The notes under the pieces: model-generated | What the model was told of the DNA's origin: nothing | The model's database searches: none | What the model saw: the letters and a program-made list of their open reading frames with translations, nothing else | Source of the DNA: DUTS01 sp050951605 | Lineage (GTDB): Bacteria > Bacillota > Peptococcia > DRI-13 > DTU073 | DNA: 64,000 nucleotides | NCBI GenBank assembly: GCA_050951605.1 | Contig: JBMNJJ010000003.1 | Location: 357,242-421,241 of the forward strand | Reading direction: 5' to 3' | In this document: positions 1-9,612 of the stretch, one piece after another | Numbering within the stretch: position 1 is the stretch's first letter | How the letters are laid out: each line of letters opens with the position of its first letter | Translations under genes and position numbers: made by a program

Positions 1-1555
<1,555 letters not shown>

Positions 1556-1609
1556 ATTAAATATTTCCTCCTAGTTCTTTATTTCTGTGTACTTTTGAAA
1601 GAATTTAAT

Positions 1610-1638
1610 TTGACATTAATCTAGATAAAGTGTAAAAT
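1610..1638 (+). promoter_or_regulatory. Consensus-like sigma-A promoter in the 23S-5S spacer
   Basis: TTGACA at 1610-1615, a 17-base spacer and TAAAAT at 1633-1638. It lies about 15 bases before the 5S gene. It would allow the 5S gene and the downstream tRNAs to be transcribed independently of the rRNA operon promoter. Seen in sequence; activity is inferred. Confidence 0.6.
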
Positions 1639-1653
1639 GTTTTTTGTATTTGT

Positions 1654-1768
1654 TTTGGTGATTATAGCGAAGGGGCCACACCCGTTCCCATCCCGAACAC
1701 GGTAGTTAAGCCCTTCAGCGCAGATGGTACTCGACCTTAAGGTCTGGGAGAGTATGTCGTTGCCAGGA
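1654..1768 (+). rRNA. rrf: 5S ribosomal RNA
   Basis: Complete 5S rRNA with TTGGTGATTATAGCGA at the 5' end, the conserved CCACACCCGTTCCCATCCCG and CGAACACGG segments, and a 3' strand ending TCGTTGCCAGGA. It follows the 23S gene after a 98-base spacer. The exact ends are estimated to within a few bases. A second, truncated copy of its 3' half lies about 190 bases downstream. Confidence 0.95.
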
Positions 1769-1812
1769 CATATTAATAATGTATAATGAATTGTGTGTTT
1801 ATGTGTGTATAT

Positions 1813-1960
1813 TTAAATTGCTAGGTATAAAGCGTTAGATGCGAGTAGAACATGGCGTTCAAGGCGAGGTGCACGGAGTTTACAAATTGTAAATGAGTAC
1901 AGCGAGACCGCAGAACAACACAGTAATACGCAGCAGATTACGTTTTATCTAGCAATTTAA
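1813..1960. mobile_element. Fold-back (MITE-like) element flanked by TTAA
   Basis: About 140 bases with inverted termini: ATTGCTAG at 1817-1824 and CTAGCAAT at 1949-1956, each flanked by TTAA (1813-1816 and 1957-1960). Similarity between the arms extends roughly 25 bases inward, imperfectly. The centre holds a perfect palindrome, TTTACAAATTGTAAA, at 1879-1893, exactly midway between the ends. It has no coding capacity. TTAA on both sides is compatible with a 4-base target duplication. The right TTAA is also the TTAA found inside 5S rRNA (AGTTAAGCCC), so the element abuts a broken 5S copy. The class of mobile element is inferred. Confidence 0.65.
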
Positions 1961-2020
1961 GCCCTTCGGCGCAGTTGAGTACTCGACCTTAAGGTCTGGG
2001 AGAGTATGTCGTTGCAGGAC
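1957..2020 (+). pseudogene. Truncated second 5S rRNA copy (3' half only)
   Basis: TTAAGCCCTTCGGCGCAG followed by the ACTCGACCTTAAGGTCTGGG segment and TCGTTGCAGGAC closely match the 3' half of the 5S gene at about 1707-1768, with a few substitutions and a one-base deletion (TTGCAGG for TTGCCAGG). The 5' half is missing; the fold-back element occupies that side. Not expected to give a functional 5S RNA. Confidence 0.85.
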
Positions 2021-2027
2021 TTCTTAT

Positions 2028-2102
2028 TCCTCGATAGCTCAACGGTAGAGCATGCGGCTGTTAACCGCAGGGTTGTAGGTTCGAATCCTACTCGAGGAGC
2101 CA
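2028..2102 (+). tRNA. tRNA-Asn (GTT)
   Basis: Cloverleaf with acceptor arms TCCTCGA/TCGAGGA, anticodon loop CTGTTAA (anticodon GTT), T-loop GGTTCGAATCC and encoded CCA. It starts a few bases after the 5S fragment and is identical to the tRNA-Asn at 2204-2278. Confidence 0.96.
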
Positions 2103-2103
2103 T

Positions 2104-2177
2104 GCGGGTGTAGCTCAGTGGTAGAGCCCCAGCCTTCCAAGCTGGTCGTGTGGGTTCGATTCCCATCACCCGCTCCA
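2104..2177 (+). tRNA. tRNA-Gly (TCC)
   Basis: Acceptor arms GCGGGTG/CACCCGC, anticodon stem CCAGC/GCTGG with loop CTTCCAA (anticodon TCC), T-loop GGTTCGATTCC and encoded CCA. It begins one base after the preceding tRNA-Asn. Confidence 0.96.
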
Positions 2178-2203
2178 TTAAAAAATTAAAAACAATTGAA
2201 TAT

Positions 2204-2278
2204 TCCTCGATAGCTCAACGGTAGAGCATGCGGCTGTTAACCGCAGGGTTGTAGGTTCGAATCCTACTCGAGGAGCCA
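2204..2278 (+). tRNA. tRNA-Asn (GTT), second identical copy
   Basis: Same 75-base sequence as the copy at 2028-2102, with anticodon GTT and encoded CCA. It is separated from tRNA-Gly by a 26-base A-rich spacer. It is the last gene of the rRNA/tRNA transcript before a terminator. Confidence 0.96.
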
Positions 2279-2287
2279 TAAAAAACT

Positions 2288-2313
2288 CCCTGGTAATCAA
2301 CCAGGGTTTTTTT
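2288..2313 (+). terminator. Intrinsic terminator of the rRNA-tRNA unit
   Basis: CCCTGGT and ACCAGGG form a stem around a short AT loop, followed directly by seven T residues. It ends the 5S-tRNA transcription unit. Confidence 0.9.
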
Positions 2314-2500
2314 GTATTGGCATATTTCGCTAGTTTAAAGTGAGTAGAAAATTCGCAAAAGAGATAATAAAGGGTCAATATCTATAAGAATAAGATAATA
2401 GCGGGACTTTAATCCTAATAAAACAGGACAAAAAGTGGATGTATTATGTAGTAATTTATGATAATTTGTTGTTAGAAGAAGATTTAGGGGTGGCAACTGT

Positions 2501-3136
2501 ATGAAGGGGAAGATATGTCCTAATGAGACGGAGCTTATTAAATTAGCGCAGAGGGGGGATGAGAAAGCTCAAGAAATATTGTTTAAAAATTATCGCGGCT
2601 TTATCTATTATATTTGTCAGGGTTATTTTCTTAAAGATGGTGAACAACAGGACTTGGTACAAGAAGCAGCGATAGGCTTCTTGGAAGCCATTAGAGCATA
2701 TGACTTTACGATGAATGTAAAGTTTCGTAATTTTGCTTTTTTGTGCATAAAACGTGAGTTAGATTCGGCGGTAAGTCGTTCTAATCGTAAAAAAAGACAG
2801 ATTTTGAATAATGCCATTTCCATTTATAGTAATCAGGAAAACCATAATACCCGTTTTGGGTCTTCTTATTATATTAATGAGCATTTACTTAAAGATGAGC
2901 AAGATACACCGGAAAATAATCTTATAGAAAAGGAAGGATTTAAAGAATTAATAGTTTTTTTACAAAAAGAGCTTACTTGTTTAGAGCAGAATGTCTTGCT
3001 TTTACGTTTACAAAGTTATAGTTATCGGGAAATTACTGATATTTTAGGTATACAACCTAAGGCAGTAGATAATGCTATCCAAAGAGTGAGAAGAAAAATT
3101 ATAAATACTTATGATAAAATAAAGAATGCCTGTTGA
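2501..3136 (+). CDS. SigH-like sigma-70 family sigma factor (paralogue)
   Basis: A 211-residue sigma factor. Region 2 is at about residues 25-95 (DLVQEAAIGFLEAIRAYD at 51-68) and region 4 helix-turn-helix at about 165-200 (SYREITDILG, then AVDNAIQRVRRKI). Layout and motifs resemble Spo0H/SigH, and it is clearly related to the canonical sigH at 25818, so this genome has two. It would bind core RNA polymerase and direct it to alternative promoters. The ATG follows AGGGGTGG at a good distance. It lies upstream of ctsR in the same direction but about 200 bases away, so it is probably a separate unit. Its regulon is unknown. Confidence 0.85.
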   Translation: MKGKICPNETELIKLAQRGDEKAQEILFKNYRGFIYYICQGYFLKDGEQQDLVQEAAIGFLEAIRAYDFTMNVKFRNFAFLCIKRELDSAVSRSNRKKRQILNNAISIYSNQENHNTRFGSSYYINEHLLKDEQDTPENNLIEKEGFKELIVFLQKELTCLEQNVLLLRLQSYSYREITDILGIQPKAVDNAIQRVRRKIINTYDKIKNAC

Positions 3137-3293
3137 ACAGTAAATAGTGATTTATTTTGTCCGATTACATTTGAGGAGATTAATGGCGTAAAGGTAAGGG
3201 AAGGTTAGGAAATGTAAAGAAAAGGCAGCTAATTAAAAATAAACCTTGTTTTTGTTGCTAGTGCCTACTTGCGTATCTTGATGTAAAAATTGA

Positions 3294-3326
3294 TATAATA
3301 TAAAGAGAAGGTCAGAAAAGGTCAGG
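3294..3326 (+). promoter_or_regulatory. ctsR operon -10 box and CtsR operator
   Basis: A TATAAT at 3294-3299 is followed by two direct heptads, GGTCAGA (3310-3316) and GGTCAGG (3320-3326), separated by AAA. This fits the CtsR operator pattern RGTCAAA-NAN-RGTCAAA. A possible -35 (TTGCGT, 3269-3274) is spaced rather widely. The operator lies between the -10 and the ctsR start codon, as expected for autorepression. Confidence 0.8.
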
Positions 3327-3333
3327 TGAGAAA

Positions 3334-3798
3334 ATGAGTTTAGCAAGACAGATTGAGGAATATCTCAAAAAACTTTTAATACAACAAGAGGCCATTGAGA
3401 TTCAGCGCAATGAATTGGCAGAGTTTTTTAACTGTGTCCCTTCACAAATTAATTATGTTTTAAGTACACGTTTTACTCCTACACAAGGTTATCTTGTGGA
3501 AAGTAGGAGGGGAGGAGGCGGTTACGTAAGGATTGCTAAAATTTCTTGGGATGTTTTCCCACATTATATATTAAAAAACATTTATAAGGAGATGGAGCCT
3601 GGTCTAGAACAAAGAGAAGCAGAAGGAGTTTTAAGGCGCTTTTATGAGGAAAAACTAATTACTACTCGTGAATATAATATTTTAAAAGCAATCATTAGTA
3701 GAGAGACATTGGTAATTGATTTGCCTGAGAGGGACTTTGTTAGAGCCAAAATTATGCAGGCTGTGTTAACAGCTTTGTGTCGGGAAGATTATCAGTAA
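3334..3798 (+). CDS. ctsR: CtsR, heat-shock transcriptional repressor
   Basis: A 154-residue repressor of class III heat-shock genes. It has an N-terminal winged helix-turn-helix (residues 1-70) with the glycine-rich wing RRGGGGYVRI (58-67), which serves as the thermosensor in the Bacillus protein, and a C-terminal four-helix dimerisation domain. The family binds tandem heptads and is degraded when McsB and ClpCP are active. An operator is visible immediately upstream, so the operon is probably self-regulated. First gene of ctsR-mcsA-mcsB-clpC, in canonical order. Confidence 0.97.
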   Translation: MSLARQIEEYLKKLLIQQEAIEIQRNELAEFFNCVPSQINYVLSTRFTPTQGYLVESRRGGGGYVRIAKISWDVFPHYILKNIYKEMEPGLEQREAEGVLRRFYEEKLITTREYNILKAIISRETLVIDLPERDFVRAKIMQAVLTALCREDYQ

Positions 3799-3811
3799 AG
3801 GGGGATTTAAA

Positions 3812-4327
3812 ATGCAATGTGAAAGGTGTCAGAAAAACCCAGCCAATGTTCACATTACTCAATATATTAACGGGCAAAAAACAGAAAAACATTTATGTGA
3901 ACAATGTGCTCAAGAGGAAAAAGTAAGTGTTAAGTTTCCTAAAATTCCGTTATATAATCTTAATGACCTTTTAGGAGTGTTTTTTAATGAGCCGTTAATT
4001 GCCGAGAAAGAAGTTCAAGAAGATATTTGCCCTAATTGTAAGGTTTCTTATCGTAAAATTGCTGAATTAGGGCGCATGGGCTGTAGTGAATGTTATTGGC
4101 ATTTTTCTTCCTATTTAGAGCCTGCTTTAAGGAAAATACACGGTGCTACTATCCATCGAGGTAAAATTCCACAACGGATGGGGACTTCGTTGCGAGTTAA
4201 TCGAGAACTAAGTAATTTAAAACATAAATTACGTCAAGCGGTAGAAAAAGAAGAGTATGAAAAGGCTGCAGAATTGCGAGATCAGATTAAAGAATTAGAA
4301 AGAAAAAATGCCGAAGGGCAGGTGTAA
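3812..4327 (+). CDS. mcsA: McsA, zinc-binding activator of McsB
   Basis: 171 residues with CxxC pairs at C3/C6 and C29/C32 and a third group CPNC...CSEC at about 73-93, which would bind zinc. The C-terminus carries a UVR motif (YEKAAELRDQIKELE, about 150-165). In Bacillus, McsA stimulates the arginine kinase McsB and helps deliver or sense stress-damaged proteins. It follows ctsR by 13 bases with an AAAGGGGG ribosome binding site. Length and arrangement are typical. Confidence 0.96.
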   Translation: MQCERCQKNPANVHITQYINGQKTEKHLCEQCAQEEKVSVKFPKIPLYNLNDLLGVFFNEPLIAEKEVQEDICPNCKVSYRKIAELGRMGCSECYWHFSSYLEPALRKIHGATIHRGKIPQRMGTSLRVNRELSNLKHKLRQAVEKEEYEKAAELRDQIKELERKNAEGQV

Positions 4328-4334
4328 ATGGAAC

Positions 4335-5405
4335 ATGATTGAAAAAATTGTTACACGACCACAAAGTAATTGGACGAAAGCAGAAGGTCCTCATCATCAT
4401 ATTGTCCTAAGTTCTCGGATACGTTTGGCTAGAAATTTAAAAAAATTACCGATGCCTGCTTTTCAAAATGAAACATCTGGTTTTACCGTTTTGGAGAAAG
4501 TTAGAAATGCAGCTAAAGCTTTAGAACGCCGGGGTAGAAAAAAACTTTATTTTTATCGTTTAAATGAAATACCTTCTTTGGAAAGACAAATCTTACTGGA
4601 AAAGCATTTAATTAGCCCTGAACATAGGCAGGATGGCGTGAATAGAGGTTTATTAATTAATGAGGATGAAGCAATTAGTATTATGATTAATGAAGAAGAC
4701 CATTTACGGATACAGGTTTTTTATCCTGGTTTGCAGTTGGAAAAAGCTTGGGAGTTGGCAGATCAGTTAGATGACGATTTAGAAAAGGAGTTGGAATATG
4801 CTTTTCATGGTAGGAAAGGATATTTAACAGCTTGTCCAACTAATGTAGGAACAGGGCTAAGAGCTAGTGTGATGGTTCATGTACCAGCATTAGTGATAAC
4901 ACAACAGGCGGGGAATGTTTTTAGGTCTTTAAGTCAATTAGGTTTTACTGTACGTGGTCTTTATGGGGAAGGGACAGAAGCTACCGGTAATTTGTATCAG
5001 CTTTCCAATCAGATTACACTGGGACAAACAGAGGAGGAAATTATTCAAAACTTAACAACATTAACCTTACAGATTGTAGAGAAAGAGGAAAAGGCCAGAA
5101 AATGGTTGCTGAAGGAATGTCCATTACAAATAAAGGATCGCGTGGGTAGAGCTTTTGGTATTTTGCAAAATGCAGCAATTTTAAATTCCCAGGAAGCTTT
5201 GAATTATTTATCTGATGTAAGAATGGGAGTGGATTTAGGCTTTTTAAGCAAGGACTTGTTGAAAAGTAATTTATGTGAGCTGTTAGTTTTAGCCCAACCT
5301 GCTTTTATTCAAAGATATGTAGGTAAAGTTATGGAGGCTCAGGAAAGAGATGCAGCAAGAGCGCAGTTTTTTACTAATAAATTCAGTAAAAGGAGGGGTA
5401 AATAA
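4335..5405 (+). CDS. mcsB: McsB, protein-arginine kinase
   Basis: A 356-residue kinase of the phosphagen-kinase fold. It phosphorylates arginine residues on misfolded proteins and on CtsR, tagging them for ClpCP degradation. Motifs seen are SSRIRLARNL near the N-terminus, INEEDHLRI in the middle and CPTNVGTGLRAS, the catalytic and nucleotide-binding segments of the family. The ATG at 4335 (MIEKIV) is chosen over an upstream in-frame ATG at 4308 that overlaps mcsA. The stop overlaps the clpC start region (TAATG), indicating translational coupling. Confidence 0.96.
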   Translation: MIEKIVTRPQSNWTKAEGPHHHIVLSSRIRLARNLKKLPMPAFQNETSGFTVLEKVRNAAKALERRGRKKLYFYRLNEIPSLERQILLEKHLISPEHRQDGVNRGLLINEDEAISIMINEEDHLRIQVFYPGLQLEKAWELADQLDDDLEKELEYAFHGRKGYLTACPTNVGTGLRASVMVHVPALVITQQAGNVFRSLSQLGFTVRGLYGEGTEATGNLYQLSNQITLGQTEEEIIQNLTTLTLQIVEKEEKARKWLLKECPLQIKDRVGRAFGILQNAAILNSQEALNYLSDVRMGVDLGFLSKDLLKSNLCELLVLAQPAFIQRYVGKVMEAQERDAARAQFFTNKFSKRRGK

Positions 5406-7855
5406 TGTTTTCAAGATTTACACGACGTGCCCAACATGTTCTTTACTTAGCTGGGGAAGAGGCTAAGGTATTAGGACATCCGGCAATTGGTACAGAGCAT
5501 ATTCTTCTTGGTTTATTACGGGAAAACGAAGGGGTAGGAGCGAAAGCTTTAATTAATTTAGGTCTTGATTTAAACACAGTACGTAGAACGGTTACTGATT
5601 TAGTAGCACCTGGTCATGCTTTGCTTAATAAAGTAAGTATTACTCCTCGGGCTAAAAGAGTAATTGAATTGGCTAATGACGAAGCAATGAGATGGGGAGT
5701 TAATTATGTAGGTACAGAGCATCTTCTTTTAGGATTGGTAAGAGAAGGAGAGGGAGTTGCGGCCCAGGTTTTACTTGATTTAGGCGTAACCGCTGATGCC
5801 ATTCGCAAACAGGTTTTTTCACTTTTAGGAGGTGGGGCAATACCCGTAAATAAAAAAATGTCGGGTAAAGCTGGTGTAGGTAAAGATAAACAAACCCCTA
5901 CCTTAAATGAATATGGCCGCGATCTTACGGAATTAGTTCAGGAAGGGAAGATTGACCCGGTGATTGGTCGTACTAAAGAAATTGAACGTGTAATCCAGGT
6001 ATTAAGTCGGAGAACAAAAAATAATCCGGTCTTAATTGGGGATCCTGGTGTAGGAAAAACGGCTATTGCTGAAGGTCTAGCTCAGTATATTGTACAAGGG
6101 AAAGTTCCGGAAACAGTTAAAGGGAAACGAGTCGTATCTTTGGACATGGGTGCTTTAGTGGCAGGTTCTAAGTATCGTGGTGAATTTGAAGAACGTTTAA
6201 AGAAAATAATTGAAGAGATTCGGGAAAACGGGAATGTAATTCTTTTTATTGATGAAATGCACACACTTGTTGGGGCGGGAGCTGCGGAAGGAGCAATTGA
6301 TGCTGCTAATATTCTTAAGCCGGCTTTAGCAAGAGGTGAGTTGCAAGCGATTGGGGCGACAACGATTGATGAGTATAGAAAATATGTAGAGAAAGATGCG
6401 GCATTAGAACGTCGCTTTCAACCAATTATGGTGGAAGAGCCGACTGAAGAGGTAGCTTTACAAATTTTAGAGGGGTTAAGAGACCTTTATGAAGCTCATC
6501 ACCGGGTGAAGATTACTGATAAAGCTTTACAAGCTGCAGTAGATTATTCAGTTAGATATATTACTGATAGATTTCTTCCTGATAAAGCAATTGACTTAAT
6601 TGATGAAGCTGCTTCAAAGGTAAGACTGCAAGGTTTTACTACTCCGCCTGATATGCATGAATTGGAGCAGGAGATGGAAAATTTGAATAAGGAAAAAGAA
6701 GCGGCAATTATTAGTCAGGAATATGAAAAAGCGGCTGAACTTAGAGATGAGGAGCAGAAGTTGCGCCGAGAATTGGAAACGGTCAAGGCTAAATGGGAAC
6801 AAGAAAAAAGTCAAAAAACCCAAAATGTTACTGAGGAAGAAATAGCACAAGTAGTTTCCAGTTGGACGGGTATTCCGGTACAACAGCTGGCTAAAGAAGA
6901 AACAGAACGTCTTTTACAGATGGAGGAATTACTTCATCAGCGAGTTATTGGTCAGGATGAAGCGATTAAAGCTATCTCCAGAGCAATAAGAAGAGCTAGT
7001 ACCGGTCTTAAAGATCCGAAAAGACCTATTGGTTCCTTTATTTTTGCCGGACCGACAGGGGTAGGGAAAACTGAATTAGCTAAAGCTTTGGCAGAAATTC
7101 TTTTTGGTGATGAAGAAGCTATTGTGAGATTGGATATGTCGGAATATATGGAGAAACATACTGTAGCTCGGCTAATTGGAGCTCCGCCCGGTTATGTAGG
7201 TTATGATGAAGGCGGGCAATTGACGGAAGCAGTTAGACGTAAGCCTTATTCAGTTATTTTATTAGATGAAATTGAAAAGGCTCATACAGATGTGTTTAAT
7301 ACTTTACTTCAAGTGATGGAAGATGGCCGTCTTACTGACGCTAAAGGTCGTACTGTTAATTTCCGTAATACGGTCATTATTATGACTTCTAATTTAGGTG
7401 CCAGTACTATTGGAAAAGAAACAACAGTAGGTTTTGTGACGACAGAAGATGCCAAAGATGAGCATGAACGGATGAAAAATAAGATTATGGCCGAAATAAA
7501 GAAAGCATTCAGACCTGAGTTTTTGAATCGTCTTGATGAGATTATTGTTTTCCATTCTTTAAATAAGGATCAGCTTAAAAAGATTGTAACTTTGATGATT
7601 GATAATGTTATTAAACGTTTAACAGAACAAGAAATTGAAGTTGAAGTAACGGATCAGGTGAAAGAAGTAATTATCAAAGAAGGTTATAATCCTACTTTTG
7701 GCGCAAGACCATTAAGAAGAGCTATTCAGCGGACTGTTGAAGACCGTTTATCAGAGGAATTATTGAAACAAACTTTTCAAAAAGGAGATAAAGTGATTGT
7801 TGACGCTGTAGATGGCAAAATTATTGTACGTGCTGAAGCGCGTACAGAGGTGTAA
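5405..7855 (+). CDS. clpC: ClpC, AAA+ unfoldase of the ClpCP protease
   Basis: An 816-residue Hsp100 ATPase. Two N-terminal Clp repeats (about 1-145) come first. The first AAA+ module has Walker A GDPGVGKT and Walker B VILFIDEMHT. A central coiled-coil/UVR segment (EYEKAAELRDEEQKL) precedes the second AAA+ module with GPTGVGKTE and VILLDEIEKAH. It unfolds substrates, especially those with phosphorylated arginine, and feeds them to ClpP. ATG starts directly at the end of mcsB. Last gene of the CtsR operon, followed by a strong terminator. Confidence 0.98.
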   Translation: MFSRFTRRAQHVLYLAGEEAKVLGHPAIGTEHILLGLLRENEGVGAKALINLGLDLNTVRRTVTDLVAPGHALLNKVSITPRAKRVIELANDEAMRWGVNYVGTEHLLLGLVREGEGVAAQVLLDLGVTADAIRKQVFSLLGGGAIPVNKKMSGKAGVGKDKQTPTLNEYGRDLTELVQEGKIDPVIGRTKEIERVIQVLSRRTKNNPVLIGDPGVGKTAIAEGLAQYIVQGKVPETVKGKRVVSLDMGALVAGSKYRGEFEERLKKIIEEIRENGNVILFIDEMHTLVGAGAAEGAIDAANILKPALARGELQAIGATTIDEYRKYVEKDAALERRFQPIMVEEPTEEVALQILEGLRDLYEAHHRVKITDKALQAAVDYSVRYITDRFLPDKAIDLIDEAASKVRLQGFTTPPDMHELEQEMENLNKEKEAAIISQEYEKAAELRDEEQKLRRELETVKAKWEQEKSQKTQNVTEEEIAQVVSSWTGIPVQQLAKEETERLLQMEELLHQRVIGQDEAIKAISRAIRRASTGLKDPKRPIGSFIFAGPTGVGKTELAKALAEILFGDEEAIVRLDMSEYMEKHTVARLIGAPPGYVGYDEGGQLTEAVRRKPYSVILLDEIEKAHTDVFNTLLQVMEDGRLTDAKGRTVNFRNTVIIMTSNLGASTIGKETTVGFVTTEDAKDEHERMKNKIMAEIKKAFRPEFLNRLDEIIVFHSLNKDQLKKIVTLMIDNVIKRLTEQEIEVEVTDQVKEVIIKEGYNPTFGARPLRRAIQRTVEDRLSEELLKQTFQKGDKVIVDAVDGKIIVRAEARTEV

Positions 7856-7868
7856 ATTAATATAGGAA

Positions 7869-7911
7869 GGGGTTGTTTCGTAACTAGATTACGAGACAGC
7901 CCCTTTTTTTA
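7869..7911 (+). terminator. Intrinsic terminator after clpC
   Basis: Long stem between GGGGTTGTTTCGTAA and TTACGAGACAGCCCC with a very short loop, followed by a run of seven T residues. It separates the heat-shock operon from the surface-protein cluster. Confidence 0.92.
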
Positions 7912-8030
7912 TTTTTGGATTTATTGCATAAGAAGAGAAGAAAAGGGGGGATTCCCCCAGAGTCTGTGTGGAGATGTCGGAAAATTTTTTAGAATACGCC
8001 GCTATTATTACATTTTTTTCCATATATGTT

Positions 8031-8039
8031 TGGTATAAT
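8031..8039 (+). promoter_or_regulatory. Extended -10 promoter upstream of the SipW gene
   Basis: TGGTATAAT is an extended -10 (TGn plus perfect TATAAT) about 65 bases before the start codon. No good -35 lies at 17 bases, which extended -10 promoters do not strictly need. Probable promoter of the surface cluster. Confidence 0.5.
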
Positions 8040-8102
8040 CGAAGTGGATTTTTTTGGTAGAAAGGTAAAACACCTAAATTAAAAGGGGAATTTCGGAGGA
8101 GA

Positions 8103-8597
8103 ATGATGGTTAGGGGAAAAATAGTACAGTGTTTTTTTAGTTTGGTTACAGTTTTTCTGGTGCTGATTATAGTAAGTTTAGGTGTTACTATACTAGGGTT
8201 TCAGCTCATGACTGTTTTATCCGGAAGTATGGAACCGGCTCTTAAAGCAGGTGATGTGATTGTTATCAATGAGACTGTTCCTGAGAAAATTAAGGTAGAG
8301 GATATTATAACTTATCAGGTGGCAGAAGAGGTCGTTGTTACTCATCGTGTGAAGGAAATTGTGTCTTCAGCAGAGGGAATTAGGTTTAAAACGAAAGGTG
8401 ATGCCAATAAGATTGAGGATGGGTTATTAATTGAGGAGGAACAATTGTTAGGGCGTGTTGTGCTTAGAATTCCTTATGGTGGATATCTAGCCAATTTTGT
8501 ACGTAGTAGACTAGGTTATGCATTTTTTATAGTAATACCTGTAGTTATACTGTTTTGTGAGGAAGCTAAAAGAATTCTTGGTTTAGTTAGGAAGTAA
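8103..8597 (+). CDS. sipW: SipW-type signal peptidase I
   Basis: A 164-residue membrane protease with an N-terminal membrane segment (about 8-32), the catalytic serine in SGSMEP (S42), the box TYQVAEEVVVTHRV with His81 in place of the usual lysine, TKGDAN (about 97-102), and a second membrane segment near the C-terminus. The Ser-His dyad marks the ER/SipW type rather than the Ser-Lys type. In Bacillus, SipW processes TasA and TapA for the biofilm matrix. Here a TasA-like gene follows, supporting the same job. A U-rich stretch after a weak hairpin just downstream could reduce read-through. Confidence 0.92.
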   Translation: MMVRGKIVQCFFSLVTVFLVLIIVSLGVTILGFQLMTVLSGSMEPALKAGDVIVINETVPEKIKVEDIITYQVAEEVVVTHRVKEIVSSAEGIRFKTKGDANKIEDGLLIEEEQLLGRVVLRIPYGGYLANFVRSRLGYAFFIVIPVVILFCEEAKRILGLVRK

Positions 8598-8752
8598 AAT
8601 TTGAGTAGCAGGCTCTTTTTTTTATCACATCATATGGAAAATAATGTAAGAAAGGAGGGCAAAGTGACCGATGTAAGAGTACAGGGAGGTGAGTAGTGCT
8701 TTAGATAGTTGTTGTTTTAAGTAAAATGTTAAAATTTAAGGAGGATTTTAAA

Positions 8753-9550
8753 GTGCGAAAAAGAGTATTAATTAGTTTGTTGTTAATGGGGATTTTGGTT
8801 TTAGGTATAGGGATAGGGACCTATGCTTGGTTTACCAGTGAGGCTAGTAGTAAAGGGAATGTTTTTACAGCGGGGATTTTAGAAGTAGGGTTAAGTGGTG
8901 ATGGAGAAACTGAACTTGATTTTGGTTGTACTGAAAATATGCAACCCGGGGATGAAACAGAAGAGGTACAAATGGTAATTTCTAATGAGGGCAATCTTGA
9001 TTTAGCTTGGTTTGGTTATTTTAAGATTGAACCAGTTGATGCAGAAAAAAGCTCAAGACTATTAAGAGCTATTTATATTAAGAATGCGCAAATGGAATTT
9101 TTAAATCCCGAAGAAGGTGTTTGGGAACCAATCGATCAATATATCACAGACGGCAAAGGCAGTGGTCCTTATCCTGGTACATATAATGATATGGCAGCAG
9201 CTGATCCTTTCGGAGTAATTTCTTTAAATTCGTGGATGAATGGTGAATATGCGAATGTCATGGGCATGGGTAAGGGTGTACAAACCGGTGCTTTAAGACC
9301 CGGTTATAAATATCGTTTAACCTTACAATTTGGGTTTGCTCCCGAGGCGGGGAACGCTTATCAGGGGGATCAGGCTAGTGCTTTGAACATTAAATATGTT
9401 GTAAAGGCAACACAAGTGAAAGAGGGTGCCTTAGCGGCGATAGATGCTAATGATAAGGTAATTTCTATTGGTTCTATTCCTAGTCAGATGGAGTGGCTGA
9501 ATGCACAACTGGTTAAGCAAGCAGATGAGTCTGTAGAGGAACCGGTATAA
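8753..9550 (+). CDS. TasA/CalY (camelysin)-like secreted matrix protein
   Basis: 265 residues with a basic N-terminus, a hydrophobic segment and then TYAWFTSEASSKGNVFTAG, the signature where SipW cleaves TasA/CalY family precursors. The mature part is a beta-rich domain of about 230 residues with an N-terminal strand pattern (FTAGILEVGLSG) shared with TasA. The family forms extracellular biofilm fibres in Bacillus. The GTG at 8753 is chosen because AAGGAGG lies eight bases before it; an in-frame ATG at 8726 would precede this site. Directly downstream of sipW. Fibre formation here is inferred. Confidence 0.85.
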   Translation: MRKRVLISLLLMGILVLGIGIGTYAWFTSEASSKGNVFTAGILEVGLSGDGETELDFGCTENMQPGDETEEVQMVISNEGNLDLAWFGYFKIEPVDAEKSSRLLRAIYIKNAQMEFLNPEEGVWEPIDQYITDGKGSGPYPGTYNDMAAADPFGVISLNSWMNGEYANVMGMGKGVQTGALRPGYKYRLTLQFGFAPEAGNAYQGDQASALNIKYVVKATQVKEGALAAIDANDKVISIGSIPSQMEWLNAQLVKQADESVEEPV

Positions 9551-9612
9551 AGTTGACTTAGTTCTATAAATAATCGTCAGGTAATTATTTTTTTAAGGAA
9601 GGGGAGGAAGTG

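Noticed and set aside
1957..2378. Reverse-strand frames with repeated RVGFEPTTLRL peptides
   Set aside because: These are antisense translations of tRNA-Asn and tRNA-Gly genes, a well-known artefact.
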